The position numbers and the translations under genes are program-made. From Anabaena sp. UHCC 0204 (GTDB lineage Bacteria; Cyanobacteriota; Cyanobacteriia; Cyanobacteriales; Nostocaceae), in assembly GCF_009711975.1 (NCBI RefSeq), contig NZ_VIKW01000018.1, forward strand, positions 48,724 to 112,723: DNA of 64,000 nucleotides, read 5' to 3'. The notes under the pieces were generated by a model, which worked only from the letters and a program-made list of their open reading frames with translations, was not told where the DNA came from and did not search any database. This document shows positions 18,861-27,928 of this stretch, one piece after another (the first letter of the stretch is position 1; every line of letters begins with the position of its first letter).

Positions 18861-19191
18861 GGAGTGATATATTAGGCGTGGGCTGTCGTGCAAAATGGTG
18901 GAATTAGTAGGCAGTAGCAGCTTTGGATTTTAGATTTTAAAAGCAGTGGTTTTGTTTTGAATCATATTACTGCTCCTGAATCTTTAACCATACTTAACTA
19001 TGTCCACTGGGGATCACAGATGATATCTAAGTTTTAAAAATACTACGTCTGATGACATAATTCGTAATATTTTCTGTGCTTCTCTAGGTTCGCGGAGGGT
19101 TTTTTTACTTAGGCTCGGCTAAGGTTATTGGTAATTAAACTCTGTCACCTATTAACCTGGGGTAACTCAAGTTGTCACCCCAATAGATTTA
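18861..19191. other. Interval between ado and aar
   Basis: About 330 bp with no credible gene. A conserved-looking AGGTTCGCGGAGGG near 19087 and T-runs are the only notable text. It could hold a separate aar promoter; in several cyanobacteria aar has its own promoter. Nothing more can be supported. Confidence 0.3.
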
Positions 19192-19890
19192 TTAAGCGGC
19201 TACAAGTCCATAGGCAGAAAGACGCATGATATCACGAGTAGTAAAGCCAATGTTACTTAAAGCTTCACCGTATTGAATCATAAAGTCTTCTACTAAGGCA
19301 TCCTTTTCCATTGCTAAAACTTTGGCATCATCTGCTACTTGGTTCAGCATTTTCCAAACAAGGGGTAAGTTTTTGCGGTTTGCTTCTTCTAATTCAACTT
19401 TGGATTCTGTAAAGTTTTCTTGCAACCACACTTCACCGAAGTTAAGATGACTGTATTCTTCTTTTACTACTCCTTCTGTGATTTTACGGGCAAAATCATC
19501 AGCTACGGGAATATAGATGTTATAAGCAGCGATCGCAAAACATTCAATAATTAAAGATTGAATCAACAGACAAGTTACGACTTTACCTTCTTGGGCTGCG
19601 GTTTGGAAATTGTCGTGCAATCCTAAGAAGAACTCTTTCGCAAACTGCAAATCTGGAGTCACTTTTAGGTTTCGTCCACAGGCTTCAAATCCTTTTTTAT
19701 GGCGACTTTCCATTTTTGAGAGGCGAATTAGCTCATCTGCATTTGCTGGTAACAATTTCGCCAAGGTAATGTAATTTTCGTAAGCTTCTTGTTCTCCTTC
19801 AATGACAATGGCATTGATGCGGCTATAAGCATCTTTATATACTTCGCTTTGAAAATCAAGTTCTTCAATGTGGTCTACAACCTGCTGCAT
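19192..19890 (-). CDS. ado: Aldehyde-deformylating oxygenase (alkane synthase)
   Basis: 232-residue ferritin-like di-iron enzyme converting fatty aldehyde to alkane plus formate. Iron ligands can be located in [10 protein letters not shown] (Glu), [10 protein letters not shown] (Glu and His), [10 protein letters not shown] (Glu) and [11 protein letters not shown] (Glu and His). Length and motifs are standard for the cyanobacterial family. Products are C15-C17 hydrocarbons residing in thylakoid and cytoplasmic membranes. The gene is upstream of aar on the same strand. Confidence 0.95.
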   Translation of the reverse strand: MQQVVDHIEELDFQSEVYKDAYSRINAIVIEGEQEAYENYITLAKLLPANADELIRLSKMESRHKKGFEACGRNLKVTPDLQFAKEFFLGLHDNFQTAAQEGKVVTCLLIQSLIIECFAIAAYNIYIPVADDFARKITEGVVKEEYSHLNFGEVWLQENFTESKVELEEANRKNLPLVWKMLNQVADDAKVLAMEKDALVEDFMIQYGEALSNIGFTTRDIMRLSAYGLVAA

Positions 19891-20063
19891 AGTCTGTTTA
19901 CTCCTAAGCGGTGAATCATTTGATACAAAAACTTAAATCACCCAATAAATTTGGGGTAATGATCATTGTGATTTAATTTAACTTAACAAGAAACTATAGT
20001 GATTAAATTAGTTTTTACTGATGGTACTACTACCAGAAAAACAAATGTATGGAGTCATAGCCA

Positions 20064-20888
20064 ATGTCCAAGCTAAAATGGAATCTAAAAAATGCCAATT
20101 TGTTGAGCCTGTTAGTGCTACTAATCGGGGCTTTTGTCGTTTTAGTACCGCTAATTGTGGTTTTTCTGACCTCCTTTGGGGGTGAGGGAACAACACCAGG
20201 GATTTCGCAAAATAATTGGACTTTAGCCAATTACCGGAATGCGTGGGAACAGGGAAAGTTTTTACTGGCTTATGCTAATTCTACCTTAGTAGCGATCGCA
20301 GTTACGGCTTTTCAAATTTTCACTTCGGCTTTAGCTGGTTACGCCCTAGCACGGTTAAAATTTCGGGGTAGACAAGCGTTGCTGTTGGTAGTATTGGCAA
20401 CTTTGGTAATTCCCTTTCAGTTATTGGTAATTCCCATCTTTTTGGTGCTGAAGTCGGGACATCTGATTAATACATACTGGGCGCTAATTTTACCAACTGC
20501 TGTTAACGGCTTTGGGATTTTTCTGTTACGTCAATATTTCCAGACAATTCCCGTAGAATTGGAGGAAGCAGCCGCTATTGATGGTGCAAACCGATTACAA
20601 ATTTTATGGCGCATCATGTTACCTTTAGCACGACCCGCTTTAGTAACACTATTTCTCTTCACTTTCATTGGTGAATGGAATGATTTATTTAAACCGTTGG
20701 TATTTACAACCAGACCAGAATTAAGAACGGTGCAGTTAGCTTTGGCAGAATTTCAAGAGCAGTTTACTAATAATTGGCCGTTGATGATGGCAGCAGTGAC
20801 AATTGCTACTGTACCTGTAATGGTGTTATTTTTAATTGGTCAGCGGCAGTTTATTCAAGGTATTGCGGCGACAGGCATCAAGAATTAG
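20064..20888 (+). CDS. Sugar ABC transporter permease, MalG type
   Basis: 274-residue CUT1-family inner-membrane permease with six membrane helices. The coupling EAA motif is EEAAAIDGANRLQILWRIMLP near residue 175. It should pair with a MalF-type permease, a binding protein and an MsmX/MalK-type ATPase, but none is adjacent, so it is an orphan subunit here. The substrate could be a disaccharide or a compatible solute such as glucosylglycerol; the sequence alone does not decide. The ATG is followed at once by basic residues and the first helix. Confidence 0.8.
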   Translation: MSKLKWNLKNANLLSLLVLLIGAFVVLVPLIVVFLTSFGGEGTTPGISQNNWTLANYRNAWEQGKFLLAYANSTLVAIAVTAFQIFTSALAGYALARLKFRGRQALLLVVLATLVIPFQLLVIPIFLVLKSGHLINTYWALILPTAVNGFGIFLLRQYFQTIPVELEEAAAIDGANRLQILWRIMLPLARPALVTLFLFTFIGEWNDLFKPLVFTTRPELRTVQLALAEFQEQFTNNWPLMMAAVTIATVPVMVLFLIGQRQFIQGIAATGIKN

Positions 20889-21093
20889 TCATTGGTTAGT
20901 TGTTAATATTGATGAGAATAAAGTGATTTTTGCCAAAATAATATTAAGTCTATGATTTCACTACTCAGAAATTGTATGCAAATCAAATAAGTATTCTTTT
21001 TGCATCTAGGCGAGAACTGTAAAGACTGTAAGTTAAGCCACTCCAGCCACAGAGATAAAAAGACTAAACTCAGATTTCGTTATTAATAGAAAA

Positions 21094-21354
21094 ATGCAGA
21101 AGCTGGGTTTGGTTTTAATTATTGTCTCATTTTTGCCCTGGTTAGCGATCGCTCTAATTGTACCATTTTTACCAATTTCGGTAGCTCAGAAAGCACTCTT
21201 AGTACCAGCTTTATTAGTTTTCGCTGAAGTTATATTTTGGTTGGGTGCATTGCTGGTGGGAAAAGAAGTAGTACAGAAGTATAGACGTTATTTTAATCTC
21301 CGTTATTGGAAGATCAGATTAAAAAAATTTAGGCGGACAAAAAGAAAGAGTTAA
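21094..21354 (+). CDS. Small two-helix membrane protein
   Basis: 86 residues: two hydrophobic helices (about 4-27 and 33-55), then a strongly basic tail (RYWKIRLKKFRRTKRKS). It resembles the small transporter-suffix-domain proteins of cyanobacteria, an identification from memory only. The positive tail should be cytoplasmic. No operon partner is evident. Confidence 0.5.
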   Translation: MQKLGLVLIIVSFLPWLAIALIVPFLPISVAQKALLVPALLVFAEVIFWLGALLVGKEVVQKYRRYFNLRYWKIRLKKFRRTKRKS

Positions 21355-21528
21355 TCTAGTTTACGGTGGGTTATGCGATCGCTCTGAGCGTAGCTATGGA
21401 CGCAAGAGCTTTACGCATACTAGATATCTTTATTGCTCCGCCTTTTATATTATCAAACTTGATCAGGATCAACATATAGTTACAAAAGATTGTAAAATTG
21501 TTGACGTTCAATTTGCATTTCTGCGTCA

Positions 21529-22182
21529 ATGAAAACATTCTCAGAACTTCATCAGGCATTTCTTGCTAAACAGTCTCGGTTTGCTACTTATAAAGTAAAT
21601 GGGCTGAATATTATTGCCCTATCCAATGTTTATCATCCAGATATAGAATCAAGCTCTTTATTTCTTTTGAAGCCGATTGTGCAAAGATATCAAAATCTTA
21701 AAACGAAGAAAAAACGGCTTTTAGATATAGGTTGTGGTACAGGTGTTGTCGGATTATCTTTGAGTAAATATGTAGAAGATTTATATCTATCTGATGTAGG
21801 AAAAAATGCTGTATTGTGCGCTCGAATTAATTCATTTATTAATTTCAAAAGTGCTAAAATATATCAATCGGATTTATTTACTTCCTTGCCTGATCTTCTA
21901 TTTGATGTAATTACTTTTAATTTACCTTTGTTACATCAAAATATTGAAAGTACAGTAGAATTGGCAACTAATGATCCAAACGGTCAAATTTTTATCAAGT
22001 TTGTGGAACAGTTATCTCTGTATCTAGAACCTCAAGGGGAAGTATTTTTTACATACTCTAGTCTAGGCGATTTGGAACTGATCAAAAAAATTCCTGAATG
22101 CTTTGATGTGGAAAAAGTAGCAATTGAAAGAGATGAAGAAACCGGCATTGAAAGGTATGTTTTTAAATTGATTATGAATTAG
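21529..22182 (+). CDS. Class I SAM-dependent methyltransferase
   Basis: 217 residues. The SAM-binding motif I is LLDIGCGTGVVGLSL (about residues 64-78), motif II acidic end is LSDVGKNAV, and the position of the HemK/PrmC-type NPPY motif is occupied by FNLPLLHQN. That arrangement is like N-methyltransferases acting on planar amide or base nitrogens, but the second position is Leu instead of Pro. The substrate is unknown. It is 47 bp upstream of the pterin dehydratase, on the same strand. Confidence 0.7.
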   Translation: MKTFSELHQAFLAKQSRFATYKVNGLNIIALSNVYHPDIESSSLFLLKPIVQRYQNLKTKKKRLLDIGCGTGVVGLSLSKYVEDLYLSDVGKNAVLCARINSFINFKSAKIYQSDLFTSLPDLLFDVITFNLPLLHQNIESTVELATNDPNGQIFIKFVEQLSLYLEPQGEVFFTYSSLGDLELIKKIPECFDVEKVAIERDEETGIERYVFKLIMN

Positions 22183-22229
22183 ATTAGTTACTAGAAGAAT
22201 CTTATTTGATATCAGGAGTACATTCATTT

Positions 22230-22523
22230 ATGGCAGGCTATAAACTTCAGGAAACAGAAATTATCAAAGCTTTAGTTAATTTACCTGGTTGGACAGTTAA
22301 AGAAGGAAAACTCCATAAAGAGTACAAATTTACTTCCTTTTCTGAAGCAATGGGTTGGATGGTAAATGTTGGTATCCAAGCTGAGGCTATGGGGCATCAC
22401 CCTGAATGGTTCAATGTTTATAATTTGGTAAGTGTGACGCTGATTACTTACGATTTAGGTCATGTAATCAGCAACTTAGATATAGAATTAGCGAAAAAAA
22501 TGGAGGCAGTATTTAATAGGTAA
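22230..22523 (+). CDS. Pterin-4a-carbinolamine dehydratase
   Basis: 97-residue enzyme dehydrating 4a-hydroxy-tetrahydropterins. The active-site signature HHPEWFNVYN is intact, followed by VTLITYDLGHVISNLDIELA. The ATG at 22230 is preferred over one eight codons upstream because the shorter product starts directly before the first helix, and GGAG lies upstream. Together with folE it indicates pterin recycling in this organism. Confidence 0.9.
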   Translation: MAGYKLQETEIIKALVNLPGWTVKEGKLHKEYKFTSFSEAMGWMVNVGIQAEAMGHHPEWFNVYNLVSVTLITYDLGHVISNLDIELAKKMEAVFNR

Positions 22524-22574
22524 TTAGGGATTGGGAATTGGGGATTAATTTTTCCTTCTTCCCTGTCATACTAA

Positions 22575-23606
22575 TTAATTTGTTTCTTGAATTTGTAAGC
22601 GGATAGTATGTTCTACTGCGCCACTTAATTGTAGTTCCATGATTTCTCCCCCTAGTGGTTCTATGCAGGTGAGGAGCGATCGCAAATTGGGTGTACTCGC
22701 ACCAGTATCTACATATAGCCTATCCGCTAAATTACTAATTTTTTTCCAAGTCATATACAACTTGGCAATGGTTTGTTCAATTTGGGAGGCTTGATTTACC
22801 AAGTCAGCCGCAATACTTAAACAACCGACTCGTTGAGCTTCTTCTAAAGCAGTTTCAATATCTACATCTTCCGCTGTTAAGGCTTGGACTTGGGCGGCAG
22901 ATTTGAGATATTTGGCTAATTGACGGGCTTCTGAGGTGGCTTGTTTGACAGTATCAACGTCAGGATTGGCAGCTATGTCTCTTTGTAATGCCTTTTGATG
23001 GGATTCAGGCAGTTTTTCCATTTCTTTAACCAGAGGGGCAATGTAGCGCGGTGGCAGGCTGTTATCTGCGGCTTTTTCCCTCACTTCTTCTGGTAATAAA
23101 TCTGAGGACATGGCAGTCCATTCATCCGTAAGTTGACGGACTTCTCTGCGGGTAATGCGATCGCCTTTTTGTGCAGCTTCGCTTACCATCTGTTGCACTT
23201 CCGGTGCAGCTTTGGCGGTTTCCACAAACGCCCGTTTACTAAAATTATTAACAGTATCTGGATCTAGTTTGCCATCTTCAATGAGGGTATCGGCACTATT
23301 GGCTAATTGAATCCAACTGTAAGCTTGAGTTTTACTAATTTCTCGTTCTTTGAGCCATTTAAGAAAACCAGTCCCACGCCCATCTCCGCCCTTTTTCTCT
23401 CGGTCACGAACTGCGCGTAAAATGCGTCCTCGCCAAATTTCCGTTTGCAAATCAAAGCGATCGCATACCTGCCATGCTACATCTAGTTGTAGTAAAAAAT
23501 CAGACTCAGGAATTTGTTCATCTTCTGGATCAGGGAGTTCAAAGTCTAAATCTGCTGGCTGTTGGAGTGCAGCAGCAATGTCATTCATGGAGTCGGTATC
23601 TTGCAC
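22575..23606 (-). CDS. Unrecognised helical cytoplasmic protein
   Basis: 343 residues, no signal peptide or membrane segment, rich in Glu, Ala and Gln. An acidic N-terminus (LPDPEDEQIPESD) precedes a region with GTGFLKWLKEREISKTQAYSWIQLA, which resembles the helix-turn-helix-like part of DUF3102 or ParB-associated proteins. A long helical middle segment contains ITRREVRQLTDEW and several charged heptads. It may be a cyanobacterial DNA-binding or scaffolding protein, but no function is claimed. It stands alone, converging with the dehydratase gene. Confidence 0.7.
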   Translation of the reverse strand: MQDTDSMNDIAAALQQPADLDFELPDPEDEQIPESDFLLQLDVAWQVCDRFDLQTEIWRGRILRAVRDREKKGGDGRGTGFLKWLKEREISKTQAYSWIQLANSADTLIEDGKLDPDTVNNFSKRAFVETAKAAPEVQQMVSEAAQKGDRITRREVRQLTDEWTAMSSDLLPEEVREKAADNSLPPRYIAPLVKEMEKLPESHQKALQRDIAANPDVDTVKQATSEARQLAKYLKSAAQVQALTAEDVDIETALEEAQRVGCLSIAADLVNQASQIEQTIAKLYMTWKKISNLADRLYVDTGASTPNLRSLLTCIEPLGGEIMELQLSGAVEHTIRLQIQETN

Positions 23607-23741
23607 GATGGATAGCTGGTTGGGGTATGCGATTTGTGCTTATTTTCACACAAATTGTGTCTTGAAAATTGGTGAATAAAGCAGGTAAGTATTGTACTGC
23701 AAAAATTAAATTTTAGGTGACTGGGAAAATGAGAAAATGGA

Positions 23742-23776
23742 GTTGTCAATTGTCAGTGGTCAGTTGTCAGTGGTAA
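23742..23776. repeat. Short degenerate GTCAGTT/GTCAGTG array
   Basis: About five units of GTCAATT, GTCAGTG and GTCAGTT. It is the same STRR family as elsewhere, lying between the unrecognised helical protein and the IS-end-like block. Confidence 0.6.
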
Positions 23777-23812
23777 ATATTATTCCCCTGTCCTCATATT
23801 CCCTGTCAGTAA

Positions 23813-24328
23813 CCCAGCCCTAAAGGGACTGGGCTTGCAAGAGTAATCAAGTAAGCCGTACTGACCAGACCACCCTGAGTTTACTCTCACGGTAGCCGTT
23901 ATTTGAGTCATGACACCCTGTGGATGCGTAGCCCCTTCGGGGTTCAGCAGTCGCTCATGGGGGAAACCCCCAAGACCGCGCTGCTTCACTAGTCCCCTGC
24001 TCTGTCGCTTGTGATTAAACAGTTCTAAGGTCACTGGAACAGTGTTGCAAGCCTAACAAGCTCTGATAACTGGTCAAAGCTAACATTACCCCAGAAATGG
24101 GAGGCACATCGTGTGCAATACATTATGCGTACAGAGTTGGGAAATTTGAATCGGTAATTGTCCCGTTGAAAGTACATCACAAAAGTACCCCAAATTGATC
24201 AACTCCAAGGCGGTAATAAAGAAATATTTAAGGCGGTTAAAACCGTGGTCAGTGAGCTTGTCGAACTGCTCGTGTCGTTTTCCTCTCAGCACTAAAGTGA
24301 CTGAGTTTCCCACTTACCGCAAGGTCTT
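23813..24328 (-). mobile_element. IS200/IS605-end-like, non-autonomous element remnant
   Basis: About 500 bp, GC-richer than its surroundings and reaching to the folD start codon. Its left end is a hairpin CCCAGCCCTAAAGGGACTGGG, typical of the right ends (omega-RNA region) of cyanobacterial IS200/IS605 transposons read on the minus strand. Other imperfect palindromes occur near 23930 and at 24295-24315 (AAGTG/CACTT). There is no intact tnpA or tnpB. A 48-codon frame (24031-24177, minus) with a CTRC motif may be a relic. The IS assignment is by resemblance, not search. Confidence 0.45.
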
Positions 24329-25204
24329 ATGAAACAAACTGCGAAAATCCTAGATGGTAAGGCATTAGCCGAGAAAATTCAGAGAGAACTCCAGGAGACG
24401 ATCGCTAAATTACAAGGTAAAATTGGGCGATCGCCTGGTTTAGCAGTCTTGATGGTTGGCGATAACCCTGCATCTGCCGCTTATGTTCGCAACAAAGAAA
24501 AATCCTGTGCCAAAGTGGGAATTACTTCTTTTGGTAAACATTTTCCCGCTCAAACCAGCCAAACTGAACTAGAAGAAGTCATTGCTGAACTAAATGCAGA
24601 TGAAAGAGTAGATGGAATTTTGGTACAGCTACCCTTACCCAAGCATTTAGATGCCGTCAGTCTACTACATCAAATTGCACCAGATAAAGACGCTGATGGA
24701 CTTCACCCAGTCAATTTAGGGCGATTGGTGCGAGGTGAGACAGGTTTACGCAGTTGTACGCCGGCTGGTGTCATGAGATTATTAGCAGAATATAAAATTC
24801 CATTACAAGGCAAAAAAGCCGTAGTAGTAGGACGTAGTATCTTAGTGGGTAAGCCCATGGCTTTGATGCTATTAGAGGCTAATGCTACAGTCACAATTGC
24901 TCATTCCAAATCCCAGGATTTACCAACCATTACCCAAGATGCTGATATTCTTATCGCCGCAGCAGGTATTCCCGGTATGATTACTGTGGATATGGTGAAA
25001 CCAGGCGCAGTTGTGGTAGATGTGGGAATAAATCGTGTCACAGATAGCAGTGGCAAAAGTCGTTTAGTCGGTGACATTCAGTTTGAAGCGATCGCTAATG
25101 TGGCAGAATATATTACCCCTGTTCCCGGTGGTATTGGTCCGATGACAGTTGCTATGTTATTGCAAAATACTGTTTCTAGCTATTTGCAAACAACCGGTAA
25201 TTGA
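24329..25204 (+). CDS. folD: Bifunctional methylene-THF dehydrogenase/cyclohydrolase
   Basis: 291-residue NADP-dependent enzyme interconverting 5,10-methylene-, methenyl- and 10-formyl-tetrahydrofolate. Catalytic Tyr and Lys lie in [25 protein letters not shown] and DKDADGLHP are conserved, and the cofactor site is [23 protein letters not shown] is the C-terminal family signature. Its immediate upstream DNA is the repeat/IS-like block, so its promoter probably lies in or arose from that block. It is followed by crtE and a PAP2 gene on the same strand. Confidence 0.96.
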   Translation: MKQTAKILDGKALAEKIQRELQETIAKLQGKIGRSPGLAVLMVGDNPASAAYVRNKEKSCAKVGITSFGKHFPAQTSQTELEEVIAELNADERVDGILVQLPLPKHLDAVSLLHQIAPDKDADGLHPVNLGRLVRGETGLRSCTPAGVMRLLAEYKIPLQGKKAVVVGRSILVGKPMALMLLEANATVTIAHSKSQDLPTITQDADILIAAAGIPGMITVDMVKPGAVVVDVGINRVTDSSGKSRLVGDIQFEAIANVAEYITPVPGGIGPMTVAMLLQNTVSSYLQTTGN

Positions 25205-25323
25205 CAAATAATTTCTTATTAATATTCATGATTACTCACCAAAAGCGTGAGTTTTTCATCCCCAAAGCCCCGTAAAATTGGCACACATAATCACAAGTAA
25301 CCAAAAAGTTCAGGAATTGAAGC

Positions 25324-26262
25324 ATGGTAGCAACGGATAAAAGATTTGAAACCCCCAAAAAATCAGAGTCAGCTAAGTTTAACCTCGCTACTTATCTGCA
25401 AGAACGACAACCGCTTTGTGAACAAGCCTTGGATAATTCTATTCCCGTCGTTTATCCAGAAAAAATCTATGAAGCAATGCGCTACTCTCTCTTAGCTGGA
25501 GGTAAGCGGTTACGTCCCATTCTCTGTCTTGCTACTGCGGAAATGATTGGTGGCACAATTGAAATGGCCATGCCTACAGCTTGTGCTATGGAAATGATCC
25601 ATACCATGTCACTTATTCATGATGATTTACCCGCCATGGATAATGACGATTACCGTCGCGGTAAATTAACAAATCACAAAGTCTATGGCGAAGATATTGC
25701 TATTTTGGCAGGAGATGGGTTATTAGCTTTAGCCTTTGAATATGTAGCCGCTCAAACACCTGAAAATATTCCCAGAGATAGAGTTTTACAAGTAATTATT
25801 CGCCTCGGCAAAGCAGTGGGCGCGGCTGGTTTAGTCGGTGGTCAAGTGGTAGATTTAGAATCGGAAGGTAAATCAGATATTTCCCTAGAAACCTTGAATT
25901 TTATCCATAACCATAAAACCGCAGCCTTGTTAGAAGCTGCCGTGGTTTGTGGGGGAATTATTGCCGGCGCATCTGCTGAAGATGTGCAAAAATTAACTCG
26001 TTATTCTCAAAATATTGGTCTAGCCTTCCAAATTATTGATGATATTCTAGATATCACTGCTACCCAAGAACAGCTAGGTAAAACTGCTGGTAAAGACCTC
26101 GCAGCGAAAAAAGTCACCTATCCCAGTCTATGGGGAATTGAAGAATCACGTATCAAAGCTCAACAACTAGTTACTGAAGCCTGTGCAGAATTAGAACCTT
26201 ATGGGGAAAAAGCCGCTCCTCTCCAAGCTCTAGCTCACTTTATTACCAGCCGCAATCACTAA
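25324..26262 (+). CDS. crtE: Geranylgeranyl diphosphate synthase
   Basis: 312-residue trans-prenyltransferase making GGPP for carotenoids, chlorophyll phytol and quinones. The first Asp-rich motif is [15 protein letters not shown] and the second is IIDDILD; a Lys-rich GGKRLRPI motif binds the allylic diphosphate. The N-terminus carries a short polar extension. It lies 119 bp after folD and 90 bp before the PAP2-like gene, a conserved cyanobacterial order. Confidence 0.93.
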   Translation: MVATDKRFETPKKSESAKFNLATYLQERQPLCEQALDNSIPVVYPEKIYEAMRYSLLAGGKRLRPILCLATAEMIGGTIEMAMPTACAMEMIHTMSLIHDDLPAMDNDDYRRGKLTNHKVYGEDIAILAGDGLLALAFEYVAAQTPENIPRDRVLQVIIRLGKAVGAAGLVGGQVVDLESEGKSDISLETLNFIHNHKTAALLEAAVVCGGIIAGASAEDVQKLTRYSQNIGLAFQIIDDILDITATQEQLGKTAGKDLAAKKVTYPSLWGIEESRIKAQQLVTEACAELEPYGEKAAPLQALAHFITSRNH

Positions 26263-26351
26263 GTCCAATTTTAATTTTGGAATTTTGGCTCGTACTTACG
26301 TTTTTCCTCCACACAACTACTGCTCACAATTACTAACTTCCCCAAAATACC

Positions 26352-26816
26352 ATGCAGGACATAGGCGAAATTATCAACAACAGGGTGCTGCTGGTTGCGC
26401 TTGTAGCTTGTTTTGTGGCTCAAGGATTAAAGCTTATCGTTGAGTTAGTAAAACATCGCAAATTAAATGTGCGTGTTTTAGTCACCACTGGAGGTATGCC
26501 CAGCGCCCATTCAGCCCTAGTAACAGCCCTAGCAGACGGTGTTGGCCAAACTTTAGGTTGGGCATCTCCAGAGTTTGCCCTGGCTACTGTTTTTGCTATT
26601 ATTGTTATGTATGATGCAGCCGGTGTCCGTCAAGCTGCCGGTAAACAAGCACGCATACTCAATCAAATGATTGATGAATTATTTCATGAAAAACCGGATT
26701 TTTTCCAAGACCGTCTCAAGGAATTACTAGGACACACACCAGTTCAAGTTATTGCTGGTTCGGTTTTAGGTATAGCTATCTCTTGGTTAGCTAGGGCTGC
26801 ATATTCAGTTAATTGA
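26352..26816 (+). CDS. Divergent PAP2 family membrane protein (DUF212)
   Basis: 154 residues with about four membrane helices and the DUF212 signature GGMPSAHSALVTAL, which corresponds to the phosphatase motif SxxH of PAP2 enzymes. A second motif, VMYDAAGVRQAAGKQA, is also typical. It may dephosphorylate a lipid diphosphate. Position behind crtE suggests a prenyl diphosphate substrate, but this is inference. Confidence 0.85.
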   Translation: MQDIGEIINNRVLLVALVACFVAQGLKLIVELVKHRKLNVRVLVTTGGMPSAHSALVTALADGVGQTLGWASPEFALATVFAIIVMYDAAGVRQAAGKQARILNQMIDELFHEKPDFFQDRLKELLGHTPVQVIAGSVLGIAISWLARAAYSVN

Positions 26817-26833
26817 CAATTGACAACTAACTT

Positions 26834-27475
26834 TTAACGGACGGTTGATCGTAGTAAAACTACTTTACGACCATCTGCTAAGATAGCAACAAACCCATTT
26901 TCGCTGAGTTTTTTTAATGTGTTATATGCCTCTTGTTGATTGGTAGTATAAACAGCCAGCAAGTAAGGCCGTTGTCCATAAGACACTAAACCTACATTAC
27001 CCCCTACAGCTTGCTGGAGACTACTAACCATTTCTGTCCGATTAAAATAATCCACCAGAATTGCATAACCTTCCCCTAATATTTTGGGGTTATAGCTAAT
27101 TGTTGGTGGTGCTATTTGAGGTGGTATTTGTGGTGTTTGTCCTGTCGCACGAGTCGTGATAATGGCAGATAAACCAACTATATTCTGAATATATCTAGCC
27201 CAGCGATTAGCATCATCAATCTTTTTAAACCCACCAATTCGCGTTACTGTTTGGTTGGTGTATTTGCAAGTAACTGATTTTAGTTCAGTTGGTAAGGCGC
27301 TACGCAACTGCTTTTGGTTTTCAGTTGTTGGACTAATTACTAATAATAGATATTCTCCCGCATTTGGTGGTTGACAATTAGGAAGATTTTGTTGAGCAAT
27401 AACAGGATGAATTGTGCTAAATAAAGGAGCAACTGTTAATAATAAAACACTTGATAAAGTTTGTATTTTTTGCAT
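26834..27475 (-). CDS. Exported cyanobacterial protein of unknown function
   Basis: 213 residues with a signal peptide (hydrophobic core 9-22, cleavage probably after VIA, residue 27). Two similar halves each contain a strand-helix pattern around YLLLVIS and YLLAVYTT followed by helical NRWARYIQ or YNTLKKL segments, reminiscent of SPOR-like duplicated folds. A Pro-rich linker (PQIPPQIAPP) joins them. No specific function is recognised. It is 57 bp from ycf54 on the same strand. Confidence 0.65.
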   Translation of the reverse strand: MQKIQTLSSVLLLTVAPLFSTIHPVIAQQNLPNCQPPNAGEYLLLVISPTTENQKQLRSALPTELKSVTCKYTNQTVTRIGGFKKIDDANRWARYIQNIVGLSAIITTRATGQTPQIPPQIAPPTISYNPKILGEGYAILVDYFNRTEMVSSLQQAVGGNVGLVSYGQRPYLLAVYTTNQQEAYNTLKKLSENGFVAILADGRKVVLLRSTVR

Positions 27476-27532
27476 AAATTGTATATTTGGTAATTGGTAA
27501 TTCTTATCTAATCCCCTAATTCCCCTTTTCCC

Positions 27533-27865
27533 CTATGAAGAAACTGCGCTCAGAGATGCCAATGGATTAGGTATGGTATCGGAAGGCGCTGAAAATTCAC
27601 CAGTAATAACATACTCTAACCGCAGTTTTAGCCAAGTAATAAATTGGGGATTAGTAGAAATAATAGCTGCTGCTGGTTGGGGGCATTTCTTTTTAATAGC
27701 TGCCATTTTCGGCGTTTCTAAAAATGCGGGTTGCTTAATTAACCAAAAATCAATTTCTTTTTCTTGTTCGTGGTAGTTACGAGTGCGTTCTTTGAGAACT
27801 TCTTCTATCGGTTCTTCTTCCAGGAGGAAGTGTTGACTGGCCAAAATGTAATAGTATGTTTGCAT
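27533..27865 (-). CDS. ycf54: Ycf54, MgPME cyclase accessory subunit
   Basis: 110-residue protein required for full activity of the oxidative Mg-protoporphyrin monomethyl ester cyclase. The family N-terminus TYYYILASQHFLLEEEP and the central DFWLIKQPAFL are clear. It forms a soluble alpha/beta subunit that binds AcsF/ChlA. Its enzyme partner is encoded about 20 kb to the left in this window, outside any shared operon. Confidence 0.9.
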   Translation of the reverse strand: MQTYYYILASQHFLLEEEPIEEVLKERTRNYHEQEKEIDFWLIKQPAFLETPKMAAIKKKCPQPAAAIISTNPQFITWLKLRLEYVITGEFSAPSDTIPNPLASLSAVSS

Positions 27866-27928
27866 TGTCTGTGTTTGCTGACTAATTCATAACTTTAGGG
27901 TACAGTGTTAAGGCTGTACCCTGATCAA

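Noticed and set aside
24086..24313. 75-codon minus-strand frame upstream of folD
   Set aside because: Lies in the IS-like block, overlaps in another frame with the CTRC frame, and has no recognisable domain.
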